A DNA stretch of 64,000 bases, taken from assembly GCF_004343605.1 (NCBI RefSeq), contig NZ_POSF01000013.1:186001-250000 (forward strand). Reading direction: 5' to 3'. Positions 18,406 through 26,380 of the stretch are shown in pieces (position 1 is the first letter of the stretch; every line of letters begins with the position of its first letter). Below the pieces are notes generated by a model, which made no database searches, was not told the DNA's origin, and saw only the letters and a program-made list of their open reading frames with translations. Source of the stretch: Dehalobacter sp. 12DCB1 (GTDB lineage Bacteria; Bacillota; Desulfitobacteriia; Desulfitobacteriales; Syntrophobotulaceae). The position numbers were made by a program, and so were the translations under genes.

Positions 18406-18502
18406 TTTTTCCCAGGCGCGATTAGAACGAATTTGGATATTAAAACGGATAACCCGGCAATCAAATAAAAAAAAGAGGAAAATTCCTGCTTTAAAAACTG
18501 CA

Positions 18503-18523
18503 AACCCGCATGAATAGCGGGTT
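18503..18523 (-). terminator. Hairpin downstream of tRNA-Ala
   Basis: AACCCGC / GCGGGTT with a 7-nt loop, followed on the minus strand by TTTGCAGTTTTT. It lies just after the tRNA 3' end. Confidence 0.55.
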
Positions 18524-18536
18524 CCCGGACAAATTT

Positions 18537-18612
18537 TGGTGGAGATGATGGGATTCGAACCCACGACCTCTTACATGCGAAGCAAGCGCTCTCCCAGCTG
18601 AGCTACATCCCC
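18537..18612 (-). tRNA. tRNA-Ala (anticodon CGC)
   Basis: 76-nt cloverleaf on the minus strand. Acceptor GGGGATG / CATCTCC, D-arm AGCTCAGCTGGGAGAGC, anticodon stem CTTGC / GTAAG with loop TTCGCAT (anticodon CGC), T-arm with GGTTCGAATCC and an encoded CCA. Reads GCG codons. Single gene, not in a cluster. Confidence 0.95.
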
Positions 18613-18820
18613 ACTGTTTTGAAACAAAAACAATTATTTAATTCACACGGGTATATTATACTGAATAATCCTAGTTTCCGCTAGAGTTAGCTGATAAAAA
18701 TGATGATCCCGGACTATTTTTTGATAAACACCTGATTCTGATGGGGAATTGCAGATGTGATACACTGTATCCAACAGCGCTTAAAGGAAAAAAGCAGGTC
18801 TGTGTGGAATATATTACCTC

Positions 18821-18849
18821 ATCATACTATAGCAGCACTATAGTATGAT
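18821..18849. repeat. 29-bp inverted repeat upstream of the ferric-reductase-like gene
   Basis: Perfect 12-bp arms ATCATACTATAG / CTATAGTATGAT around CAGCA, 45 nt upstream of the start codon. No T-run follows, so an operator or 5'UTR hairpin is more likely than a terminator. TATAGT within the right arm could be a -10. Confidence 0.6.
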
Positions 18850-18893
18850 TGCTTTATTCCTTTACTATTCTATTACACTTGGAGGATAAAAAC

Positions 18894-20213
18894 ATGCGTG
18901 AACGTCAAGGCCCTTTGTTCATTCTGCTTACTTTGATCCTGACCTTTATCTTCTGGTCAGTCAGCGAACCATTAAAGGATGTTACCCCGATCAGACAATA
19001 CTCCGAGATGGCTGCTTCACTCATGCTGGTCTGCTTTGCCTGGGTCAATTTTATTTCAACCCGTCATCCGCTGCTGGACTCCCTGTTCCATGGCCTGGAT
19101 AAAAGCTACCTTTACCATAAAGTTTTAAGTATCATAAGTGTTCTTTTGATCTTTGTGCATCGGTTTACGCTTGATGCAGGCAAGGGCAATCATTACGGGG
19201 AAAACAGAGCTAATTTGGGACCGGGTCCACATGGTCTGAATGGGCCGCCACCAGGGGTAGAAAATGGGGCGGAGTTTTTTTCCGGGATCGCTAATTTGAG
19301 TATGCTGCTTTTTATCGTCTTAATTTTGCTTGCCCTCTTCATCTGGAAAATGAATTATGAAAAATGGAAGAACATCCACAAGCTCTTTTTCATTCCTTAT
19401 ATGATCGGAATTATTCATTATTACGGCAGCTCGGACTATGCCGTTACAGGCTTAAGCGCCCTGGGGCTGTGGCTGAATCTGGTCAATCTGGTCGGTCTGA
19501 CTTCGGCAATCTACAGTATAGGATTCTATGAAAGAACAGCATTTCAGTCCCGCTATGTCGTAACGAACATCCGCACGGTCGCCAAAGATACCCTTGAAAT
19601 CACCGGCAAAGTCTTTAATAAAGGAATCCGCTATAAAGAAGGACAATTTACTTTTATCAAGTTTACCGAGGAAGGCAAAAAATTTCCTTCTCATCCGTTC
19701 ACGATAAGCCAGTCTTTCCGAAAGAATGAGATACAGTTTGCGATTAAGGCTTTGGGAGATCACACCTCTGCTTTACTGGAAAACGTTCAGGAGGGAGATA
19801 CTTTTGCCGTAACCTCCCCCCATGGCCGCTTCGATTATAAGGCCGGATCAAACCGTCAGGTCTGGCTAGCGGGCGGAATCGGCATTACGCCATTTCGCAG
19901 CTTTTACCAGTCTGCGATCCCTCCGCAATATTCCATTGACCTGTTTTACTGTTATAACAACGAAGCCGAAGGACCCTATTTGGATGAAATAAAAAACCTT
20001 GCAGCCGGGAGCGATATTCGCGTGCATCTGCATGATCTCCAGACGAAAGGGTTCCTGGATGCCGAAGCTATTTGCGAAGCGGTGCCCAAGACCGAAACTG
20101 TTGATGTCTATTTCTGCGGCCCGGAACCGATGAGGATCAAACTGGAAAGAGAATTAAAGACCTGCGGCCTGCATATGGGACATTTTCACTACGAGTTTTT
20201 CCAGTTCAAATAG
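18894..20213 (+). CDS. Ferric-reductase-like membrane flavoprotein
   Basis: 439-residue protein with a ferric reductase-like transmembrane domain (about 1-215; several helices with His pairs such as VHRFT and HKLFFIPYMIGIIHYYG, likely haem ligands). This is followed by an FAD-binding domain (HPFTISQS near 280) and an NAD(P)-binding domain (AGGIGITPFRSF near 340, FCGPEPM near 415). It would move electrons from NAD(P)H through FAD and haem across the membrane; the acceptor is unknown. ATG 18894 follows TTGGAGGAT, and an in-frame TTG 45 nt upstream is rejected for lack of a ribosome site. The 3' end overlaps the convergent pabC by 25 nt. Confidence 0.85.
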   Translation: MRERQGPLFILLTLILTFIFWSVSEPLKDVTPIRQYSEMAASLMLVCFAWVNFISTRHPLLDSLFHGLDKSYLYHKVLSIISVLLIFVHRFTLDAGKGNHYGENRANLGPGPHGLNGPPPGVENGAEFFSGIANLSMLLFIVLILLALFIWKMNYEKWKNIHKLFFIPYMIGIIHYYGSSDYAVTGLSALGLWLNLVNLVGLTSAIYSIGFYERTAFQSRYVVTNIRTVAKDTLEITGKVFNKGIRYKEGQFTFIKFTEEGKKFPSHPFTISQSFRKNEIQFAIKALGDHTSALLENVQEGDTFAVTSPHGRFDYKAGSNRQVWLAGGIGITPFRSFYQSAIPPQYSIDLFYCYNNEAEGPYLDEIKNLAAGSDIRVHLHDLQTKGFLDAEAICEAVPKTETVDVYFCGPEPMRIKLERELKTCGLHMGHFHYEFFQFK

Positions 20214-21010
20214 GCAAGGAGCAGCCGACGCCCAAGTGTTCCATCAAGCCGAAATACTTTTTCTTCCAGTTCACTTACCGGCATGACCTCCATCAGGGAA
20301 TTGGTAAGGAAAACTTCATCAGCATTCAATAAGTCTTCAGGATAATAAACACCTTCACTGAACGGTATGGTCAGCTCGAGGGCTTTTTCTATCACGATCC
20401 TTCTTCTGATACCGGCCAGGCAGCCGCTTTCCAGAGAAGGCGTATAAAGATGCCCATTCTTTACAAAGAAAACATTGCTTCTAGTCCCCTCAATTATCTG
20501 GCCCCTGCTGTTCAACCAGATCCCTTCAAACGCACCGCCGCCCTGCACCGCGCGCAGGGCAGCGGCAGTATCCAGAAAATCTGCGGATTTAATGTAGTTG
20601 AGCGGTATAGGGTCAACCCGGTGTTCTGGCATAAACACAACCCGAACACCCTCTTCATATTGTTCACGAGTATAGGAAATCGCTCTAGTGCTGAAAAGCC
20701 ACTGGTTATTATGATTATGATTATGGTTTTGGCTTTGATTGGAAATCAGACTCGGATCTTTCCTGATTTCTGCTCTCAAAGCAAAAGGCAGCTGCTCAAT
20801 TTTAGTTTCTCTTAGGTAAGTTTCGATCTTGTTCAGCCATTCCTCATAAGCGGGAATGGTGATTCCAAGAAGCTTACCGCCCTTGCTCATCCTCTCCCAA
20901 TGCAGTTCAGGCACGATAAGCCCGTCGGCAGTAACCTTTATCGTTTCAAAGACACCGACAGGCTCGATTTTATCGAAGCTTCTGTTTTTACTTTTCTGAT
21001 TTCCCATCAA
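20189..21010 (-). CDS. pabC: Aminodeoxychorismate lyase (class IV aminotransferase)
   Basis: PLP enzyme of fold type IV, 273 residues, converting 4-amino-4-deoxychorismate to p-aminobenzoate and pyruvate for folate synthesis. Visible features are FETIKVTADGLIVPELHWERM at the start, the NYIKSADFLD region carrying the PLP lysine (near 150), WLNSRGQIIEGTRSNVFFV, and the C-terminal ADEVFLTNSLMEVMPV. Branched-chain aminotransferase or D-amino-acid aminotransferase are alternatives by fold, but the 23-nt overlap with pabAB settles the role. The opposite end overlaps the ferric-reductase-like gene. Confidence 0.9.
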   Translation of the reverse strand: MMGNQKSKNRSFDKIEPVGVFETIKVTADGLIVPELHWERMSKGGKLLGITIPAYEEWLNKIETYLRETKIEQLPFALRAEIRKDPSLISNQSQNHNHNHNNQWLFSTRAISYTREQYEEGVRVVFMPEHRVDPIPLNYIKSADFLDTAAALRAVQGGGAFEGIWLNSRGQIIEGTRSNVFFVKNGHLYTPSLESGCLAGIRRRIVIEKALELTIPFSEGVYYPEDLLNADEVFLTNSLMEVMPVSELEEKVFRLDGTLGRRLLLAYLNWKNS

Positions 21011-23210
21011 GCTTTACCCCCAAAACTTCCAGGAGTCTTCCTGCTTTATGGATCGTTTCTTCATATTCTTTTTGGGGGATCGAATCGGCAACAATCCCTC
21101 CACCGGTATGAAGATACGCCATTTTCTCTTTCAGCAGAATGGTCCGGATCACAATGTTCAGGTCCCAAGCCCCGTCGAAACCAATATAGCCGATGCTCCC
21201 GGTGTAAACACCCCTGTTGTACGGTTCAAGCTCATCGATAATTTCCATTGCTCTGATTTTGGGCGCGCCGGTAATCGAGCCGCCCGGAAAAATGGCTTTG
21301 ATCAGTTCTTCCGGTTGTAAGGATTTCTTAAGTTTCCCAACAACTGTGGCAACGAGATGCCAGACAGTCGGGTATTTCTCCAGGGTCAGCAGTTCTGTGG
21401 TAAGCACCGATCCAAACTCACAGATCCTTCCAAGGTCATTGCGTTCGAGATCGATGATCATGGTAAGTTCAGCCCTGTCTTTCTCACTATTAACCAGCTT
21501 ATCTGCAAGTTTCTGGTCTTCCTCCGGCGTTTTCCCCCTTGGCCGGGTTCCCTTGATTGGACGCGTTTCAATATTTCCGTCCGGTGTAATCTGAATAAAC
21601 CGTTCCGGAGAGGATGACAGGATCTGAAAATCGGGATACGGCAAGAACGCAGCAAACGGAGCAGAATTCTTGCGATGAAGCTGTTCATACAAATCCCAGG
21701 GATCTCCTTCATACCTGACACTGAACATCTGACTCAGATTCGCCTGATAAATATCACCGGCATAAATGTAATCGATAACCTGCTGCAGATCCCTGTAATA
21801 TTGTTCCCGGGAGACAGCTTTATGGATTTCGGCAAAGGAAATACCGGAAACAGCTAATTCATTCCCTGTGCAGGAACGCTCTGCTGAACCATTGGCCAAA
21901 TATTGTTCCTCTACATAGTGCTGGAGAAGTTTCTCCAGTTTATCAAGTCTTTCCTGCGCAAGAGAGGCGTCGCAGCAGCCCTGATCCGTCATGCCGCAGG
22001 CTGTCAGACTGTAAGTTCCCGTTGCGTGTTCGTAGACAACAATCCCGTCATACCAGGCCAGCCGCCAGAGCGGCATCCCAAGGTCATCTTTAACCCGTAT
22101 CGGCAATTCTTCAATCTCATTTTTCAGATCGTAGCTGAAGTATCCGATAGCCCCTCCGGCAAATGGAAAAGGTGCCGCGGAAGGAGCCTGATGTTTCAAG
22201 ACATAATCGTTCAAAATTGTAAGGCTGTACTGCCCTGCGGAATAAGCGATCAGTTCCTCGTCTTTGCAGTTTTTTGCGATGCTATACTGATGTCTATAAG
22301 CACTGATCTTTATAAAAGGATCCGCCCCGAAATAAGAATACTTCCCAAGCTCGGTATAGCCGTCCCCGCTGTCCAAGAAGAAAGGATCTCTGGTATTTTT
22401 AAACACCTGAAGCAGCTCGAACGGCTTCAAATCTGTGATAAAAGGCCTAACCTGCCAGACATTCTGCTTGATTTCGCCTTCATCAGGCGCTCCGTGGGTT
22501 TCTGATATTTTTAATCCTGGTGTTTCCAATATCATTACTGATCCTGGTATTCCTGGCATTCCTGTTTTCTGAATTGTTTGTGGTATTACTGATGCTTTTA
22601 ACGCTTGAATCATCTTTGATTCACCGTGTTCACTGAGCCACCTGCGGGCATCCTGTACTGCGTTCCGCAGCATCTGATGACCGTTTTCTGTAAGAATGGC
22701 CTCTGGATGGAACTGTACTCCTTCAATCGGCAAATAGCGGTGACGGATTCCCATCACCTGACCGTCTTCTGTTTCCGCGGAAATAATAAAGTCAGCAGGT
22801 ATACTGTTTCTGCGCAGGGCCAGAGAATGGTAGCGGGTTACCGTAAACGGGCTGGCAATATCTCGGAATACGCCGGACCGGTCATGCGTGATGCTCGATA
22901 CTTTGCCGTGGACCGGCGTCTTGGCCCGGACAACTTCAGCCTCAAAAACCTGCCCGATCGCCTGATGTCCAAGGCAAATGCCCAGCAGCGGGATTTTTCC
23001 CTGGAAATGCCGGATGACTTCCAGCGCAAAGATCGCTTCATTCGGTGAGCAGGGACCCGGAGAAATCACAATAAGCTCCGGTTCCAGCTGCTGGATCCAG
23101 GCAATCGTACACTCCTCAGGACGCCGAGCAAGTACTTCCTCCTCCAGTTCTCCGAAATACTGATACAGATTGTATGTGAATGAGTCATAATTATCCAAGA
23201 TGAATATCAC
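20988..23210 (-). CDS. pabAB: Fused aminodeoxychorismate synthase (PabA-PabB)
   Basis: Single 740-residue chain joining a class I glutamine amidotransferase and a chorismate-utilising synthase. Residues 1-190 carry the triad Cys79 (GICLGH), His168 and Glu170 (FHPE). After a linker of about 40 residues, 230-735 form the PabB-type domain with PIKGTRPRG (near 551; the lysine is the ADC-synthase feature, whereas TrpE has Ala), NSEKDRAELTMI, FPGGSITGAPK and GxxDLNIVIRT. It makes 4-amino-4-deoxychorismate, which pabC then processes. The GTG start at 23210 has AAAGGAG 9 nt upstream. Order GATase-first is typical of fused PabAB in Firmicutes and actinomycetes. Confidence 0.93.
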   Translation of the reverse strand: MIFILDNYDSFTYNLYQYFGELEEEVLARRPEECTIAWIQQLEPELIVISPGPCSPNEAIFALEVIRHFQGKIPLLGICLGHQAIGQVFEAEVVRAKTPVHGKVSSITHDRSGVFRDIASPFTVTRYHSLALRRNSIPADFIISAETEDGQVMGIRHRYLPIEGVQFHPEAILTENGHQMLRNAVQDARRWLSEHGESKMIQALKASVIPQTIQKTGMPGIPGSVMILETPGLKISETHGAPDEGEIKQNVWQVRPFITDLKPFELLQVFKNTRDPFFLDSGDGYTELGKYSYFGADPFIKISAYRHQYSIAKNCKDEELIAYSAGQYSLTILNDYVLKHQAPSAAPFPFAGGAIGYFSYDLKNEIEELPIRVKDDLGMPLWRLAWYDGIVVYEHATGTYSLTACGMTDQGCCDASLAQERLDKLEKLLQHYVEEQYLANGSAERSCTGNELAVSGISFAEIHKAVSREQYYRDLQQVIDYIYAGDIYQANLSQMFSVRYEGDPWDLYEQLHRKNSAPFAAFLPYPDFQILSSSPERFIQITPDGNIETRPIKGTRPRGKTPEEDQKLADKLVNSEKDRAELTMIIDLERNDLGRICEFGSVLTTELLTLEKYPTVWHLVATVVGKLKKSLQPEELIKAIFPGGSITGAPKIRAMEIIDELEPYNRGVYTGSIGYIGFDGAWDLNIVIRTILLKEKMAYLHTGGGIVADSIPQKEYEETIHKAGRLLEVLGVKLDGKSEK

Positions 23211-23344
23211 CTATAATTCTCCTTTGCTGATTGTCAATAAATAGTTAAATCATGCCGAAATAACACGTTATCCAGGTAGAGATAATATATCACAGATTCC
23301 GTGATTTTACAGCCTTGCTCCAAAAATTATCAACGCTAAGATGA

Positions 23345-23376
23345 GAAAAGACGTCTCATATATAACTGAGACGTCT
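23345..23376 (-). terminator. Intrinsic terminator of the nuo operon
   Basis: AGACGTCTCA / TGAGACGTCT, perfect 10-bp stem with an 8-nt loop, followed on the minus strand by TTTTC. It lies 35 nt after the nuoN stop. Confidence 0.85.
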
Positions 23377-23411
23377 CTCGACTATCTGAACAAATTTTGC
23401 TTAACTTACAT

Positions 23412-24842
23412 TTAGAAAGGAAACATCGCATTTCCAGCCATATTTGCCAGTACTGACAGTGGTTCGGCATAGATACCGAGAACCAGCGTAAGGACCAGAA
23501 TCAGCAGTAGGGTAACATTGGTTCCGACCGGAACCTTGATCGGTGTGCTGGATATAGGATCGTTCATATACATGGCTTTAACCACAAGCAAATAGTAATA
23601 GACGGAAACCATGCTCATGACCAGACCGAGAATGACAAGCCATAAATAGCCCTGGTTGACGATCGAAGAAAACAAATAAAGTTTGCCGACAAAACCGGCG
23701 AGAGGCGGTATCCCTGCCATCGACAGGAGACATACCGTCAGCACGGCGGCCATAAACGGTGAACGCTGGGCAAGCCCTGCATAATCTTTAATCTCTTCAC
23801 TCCCCGTATTCTGGGAGAATGTGATGACAACCGCAAAAGCACCGATCGTCGCAAACACATACACCATCGAATAGAACGCAACTGCTTTGATCCCAGCGGA
23901 ACTCATAGCGATAATCCCCGTGATAATATAGCCGGCCTGCGCGATACTTGAGTACGCAAGCATTCTCTTGATATTGGTCTGCGGAATGGCAGCAATGTTT
24001 CCGATCACCATCGTCATCGCAGCCATAATCGCCAGGATATACGTCCATTGTCCGCTGTAGCTTGGCAGTGCTTCAATCAGGATACGGGCCAACGCTGCAA
24101 AAGAAGCCGCTTTGGACCCGGTGGCGAGGAAGGTGGTGACAGGTGTCGGCGCACCTTCGTAGACATCGGGTGACCACATATGGAAAGGCACCAGCGAAAC
24201 TTTAAAGCCAAGTCCTGACAGCAGGAAGATGATTCCGACGAGAATCGCCGGTGACAATCCATCCATCTGCTTAATGCTTTCAGCAATATCACGGATCACA
24301 AACGTACCAGTCATGCCATAGACCAGGCTTAAACCGTACAGCAGGATTCCGGAGGAGACCGCTCCAAGAATCAGGTATTTGACCCCGGCTTCAGAGGACT
24401 TCAGATCGGTCTTGTAGCCTGCCAGGATGTAGAATGAAATTGTCATGGTTTCCAGCGCGACATAAAGTGTCAGCAGGTCTCCGGCGGAAACCAGCACCAT
24501 CATGCCCAGCGCAGCCACGAGCGTAATGACATAGAACTCATAGTTGCCGCCCATTTTTTTGACATAGACTGTCGAGGTCAGGATGACCAGAACGGCAGCT
24601 ATCAGGAACAGCTGTTTAAAGAACACGGCAAAATCATCGACGATGAACATGCCGTCCATCACACTGGTATTCTGTCCATAGCTTCCGAAACTGTATACCA
24701 GGATCACCGCAAGTCCCACGGCAATGACGTAACCAAGCCTATGCCGTTTTTCTTTGGACAGGAACAAGCCGACAGCCAGGATCACCAGTCCAAGAAGTGC
24801 CGTTGCAATTTCAGTGGTAAATAAAGAAAAGTTTATATTCAT
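23412..24842 (-). CDS. nuoN: NADH-quinone oxidoreductase subunit N
   Basis: Antiporter-like membrane subunit of complex I, 476 residues with about 14 helices. The conserved quinone-oxidoreductase core includes FKVSLVPFHMWSPDVYEGAPTPVT (the lysine and the WxPDxYxGAP signature) and the NIKRMLAYSSIAQAGY helix. It contributes one proton-translocating channel. It is the last gene of the operon; its ATG overlaps the nuoM stop as TAATG with GGAGGTAA upstream. A strong terminator follows. Confidence 0.95.
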   Translation of the reverse strand: MNINFSLFTTEIATALLGLVILAVGLFLSKEKRHRLGYVIAVGLAVILVYSFGSYGQNTSVMDGMFIVDDFAVFFKQLFLIAAVLVILTSTVYVKKMGGNYEFYVITLVAALGMMVLVSAGDLLTLYVALETMTISFYILAGYKTDLKSSEAGVKYLILGAVSSGILLYGLSLVYGMTGTFVIRDIAESIKQMDGLSPAILVGIIFLLSGLGFKVSLVPFHMWSPDVYEGAPTPVTTFLATGSKAASFAALARILIEALPSYSGQWTYILAIMAAMTMVIGNIAAIPQTNIKRMLAYSSIAQAGYIITGIIAMSSAGIKAVAFYSMVYVFATIGAFAVVITFSQNTGSEEIKDYAGLAQRSPFMAAVLTVCLLSMAGIPPLAGFVGKLYLFSSIVNQGYLWLVILGLVMSMVSVYYYLLVVKAMYMNDPISSTPIKVPVGTNVTLLLILVLTLVLGIYAEPLSVLANMAGNAMFPF

Positions 24843-26380
24843 TACAGGTTACCTCCTATCTGGGAGCTGGCCTCGACCAGTCTTTCAGCAATAGGCTCTA
24901 TCCCTGAATTGACCATATCCATCAGCAAGGATGGGAATAAACCGAAGATGACGGTGAACGCGACCAGAACGATGACCGGAATCATATAGGAGCCTTTGAT
25001 ATCCATTTTCCCGTCCCATTCTGTCTTGCGTGGCCCAAACAGTACATTGGCTGCCATTCTGAGGACATAGACGGCTCCAATAATAATTCCCGTCAGGGCC
25101 AGAATCGCAGGAATCCTGATGGCAGGTTCGCTAAAAGCGCCCATAAATACGGTGAACTCAGGAACAAACGTGATTAAGCCCGGCAATCCGGCCGAAGCCA
25201 TCGTCGCTACTAGGAACACACCGGCTAGACGCGGCATCTGATGTGCGACCCCTCCGAGATCAGGGATATGCCTGGTTTTCGTTTCAGCATAGATATAGCC
25301 GACGACCGAGAAGAACAGAGCCGCCATGACACCATGCGCAAACATATTGGCAACCGCACCGTTCAAACCAATTACATTAAGCGATGCGATACCGATCAGT
25401 ACGAAACCCATATGGCTCACGCTGGAATATCCGACGACATATTTCATGTCTTTTTGGGCCAGGCTGATGAACGCCGCGTACAGCACGTTGCAGACAGCCA
25501 GGATCGCAATCAGCGGCGCCCAGAATTTAGCACCGAGCGGGAAGATAAAGATACCGATCCGGATAAGACCATAGCCGCCAATCTTTTTCAGAACACCGGC
25601 GTGAATCATGGAAACCGCAGTCGGCGCACCGGCATATCCGTCCGGTGACCAAGAGTGAAATGGAAACATGGAGATCAGGGACGTGAAGCCAAGCGCCATC
25701 AGGCCAAAGATCGCAATCTGAAGATTTTCGGAGAAGTTCAGTGTCGCGAGCTTTTCAATATCAAAGGTTGGCGTTCCGAGCATATTGCCGGCCAATACAT
25801 ACATCCAAATCAATCCGGCCAGAAGGAAGGCACTTCCGATCAGTAGATAGATCGTCAGTTTCATACCGGCGTATTCTTTGTTAACATCTTTTGTTTTGCT
25901 GCCGCTTCCCCAGATGATTACCATGATGTAAATTGGAATGACCACCACTTCATAGAACAAGAAGAAGATAAACAGGTCTCTGGCAATGAAAGTTCCCATA
26001 ACCCCGGCAATCAGGATCAGCAGCAGGATATAGAACTCTTTGGCTCTTTTCTCGACACTCCAGGAACGGGAAAACACTGCTGAAAAACCAATAACGTTGG
26101 TCAGCAGCAGGAGCGGCAGGCTCAAGCCGTCAACCCCAAGCGAATAGACAACACCCAAATCCGTCACAAACGGAATATCTTCCGTAAAGGCGAACCCGCC
26201 GACAGCCAAGTTCTGCGTGTAATAAATATAATACACAAAAATGGACAGGGCAAGGGAAATAAACGTCGTGATGCCGGCAACGGCTTTGATCGCGCCGGAT
26301 TTCTCTTTCGGTATAAAGACACTGATCAGCGCACCGATGATCGGTGCCAGTAAAATGGTGGTTAAGACAGGAAAATTCAT
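24842..26380 (-). CDS. nuoM: NADH-quinone oxidoreductase subunit M
   Basis: Second antiporter-like subunit, 512 residues. Characteristic ISMFPFHSWSPDGYAGAPTAVSMIHAGVLKK and MKYVVGYSSVSHMGFVLIG motifs are present, with the key glutamate in the FLFYEVVVIPIYIMV helix. It starts with ATG overlapping the nuoL stop (TAATG) after GGGAGGTG. All helices appear intact, so the channel should be functional. Confidence 0.95.
   Translation of the reverse strand: MNFPVLTTILLAPIIGALISVFIPKEKSGAIKAVAGITTFISLALSIFVYYIYYTQNLAVGGFAFTEDIPFVTDLGVVYSLGVDGLSLPLLLLTNVIGFSAVFSRSWSVEKRAKEFYILLLILIAGVMGTFIARDLFIFFLFYEVVVIPIYIMVIIWGSGSKTKDVNKEYAGMKLTIYLLIGSAFLLAGLIWMYVLAGNMLGTPTFDIEKLATLNFSENLQIAIFGLMALGFTSLISMFPFHSWSPDGYAGAPTAVSMIHAGVLKKIGGYGLIRIGIFIFPLGAKFWAPLIAILAVCNVLYAAFISLAQKDMKYVVGYSSVSHMGFVLIGIASLNVIGLNGAVANMFAHGVMAALFFSVVGYIYAETKTRHIPDLGGVAHQMPRLAGVFLVATMASAGLPGLITFVPEFTVFMGAFSEPAIRIPAILALTGIIIGAVYVLRMAANVLFGPRKTEWDGKMDIKGSYMIPVIVLVAFTVIFGLFPSLLMDMVNSGIEPIAERLVEASSQIGGNL

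Noticed and set aside
18265-18564. 99-codon minus-strand frame
   Set aside because: It overlaps tRNA-Ala and the DUF3102 remnant on the other strand and has no ribosome site.
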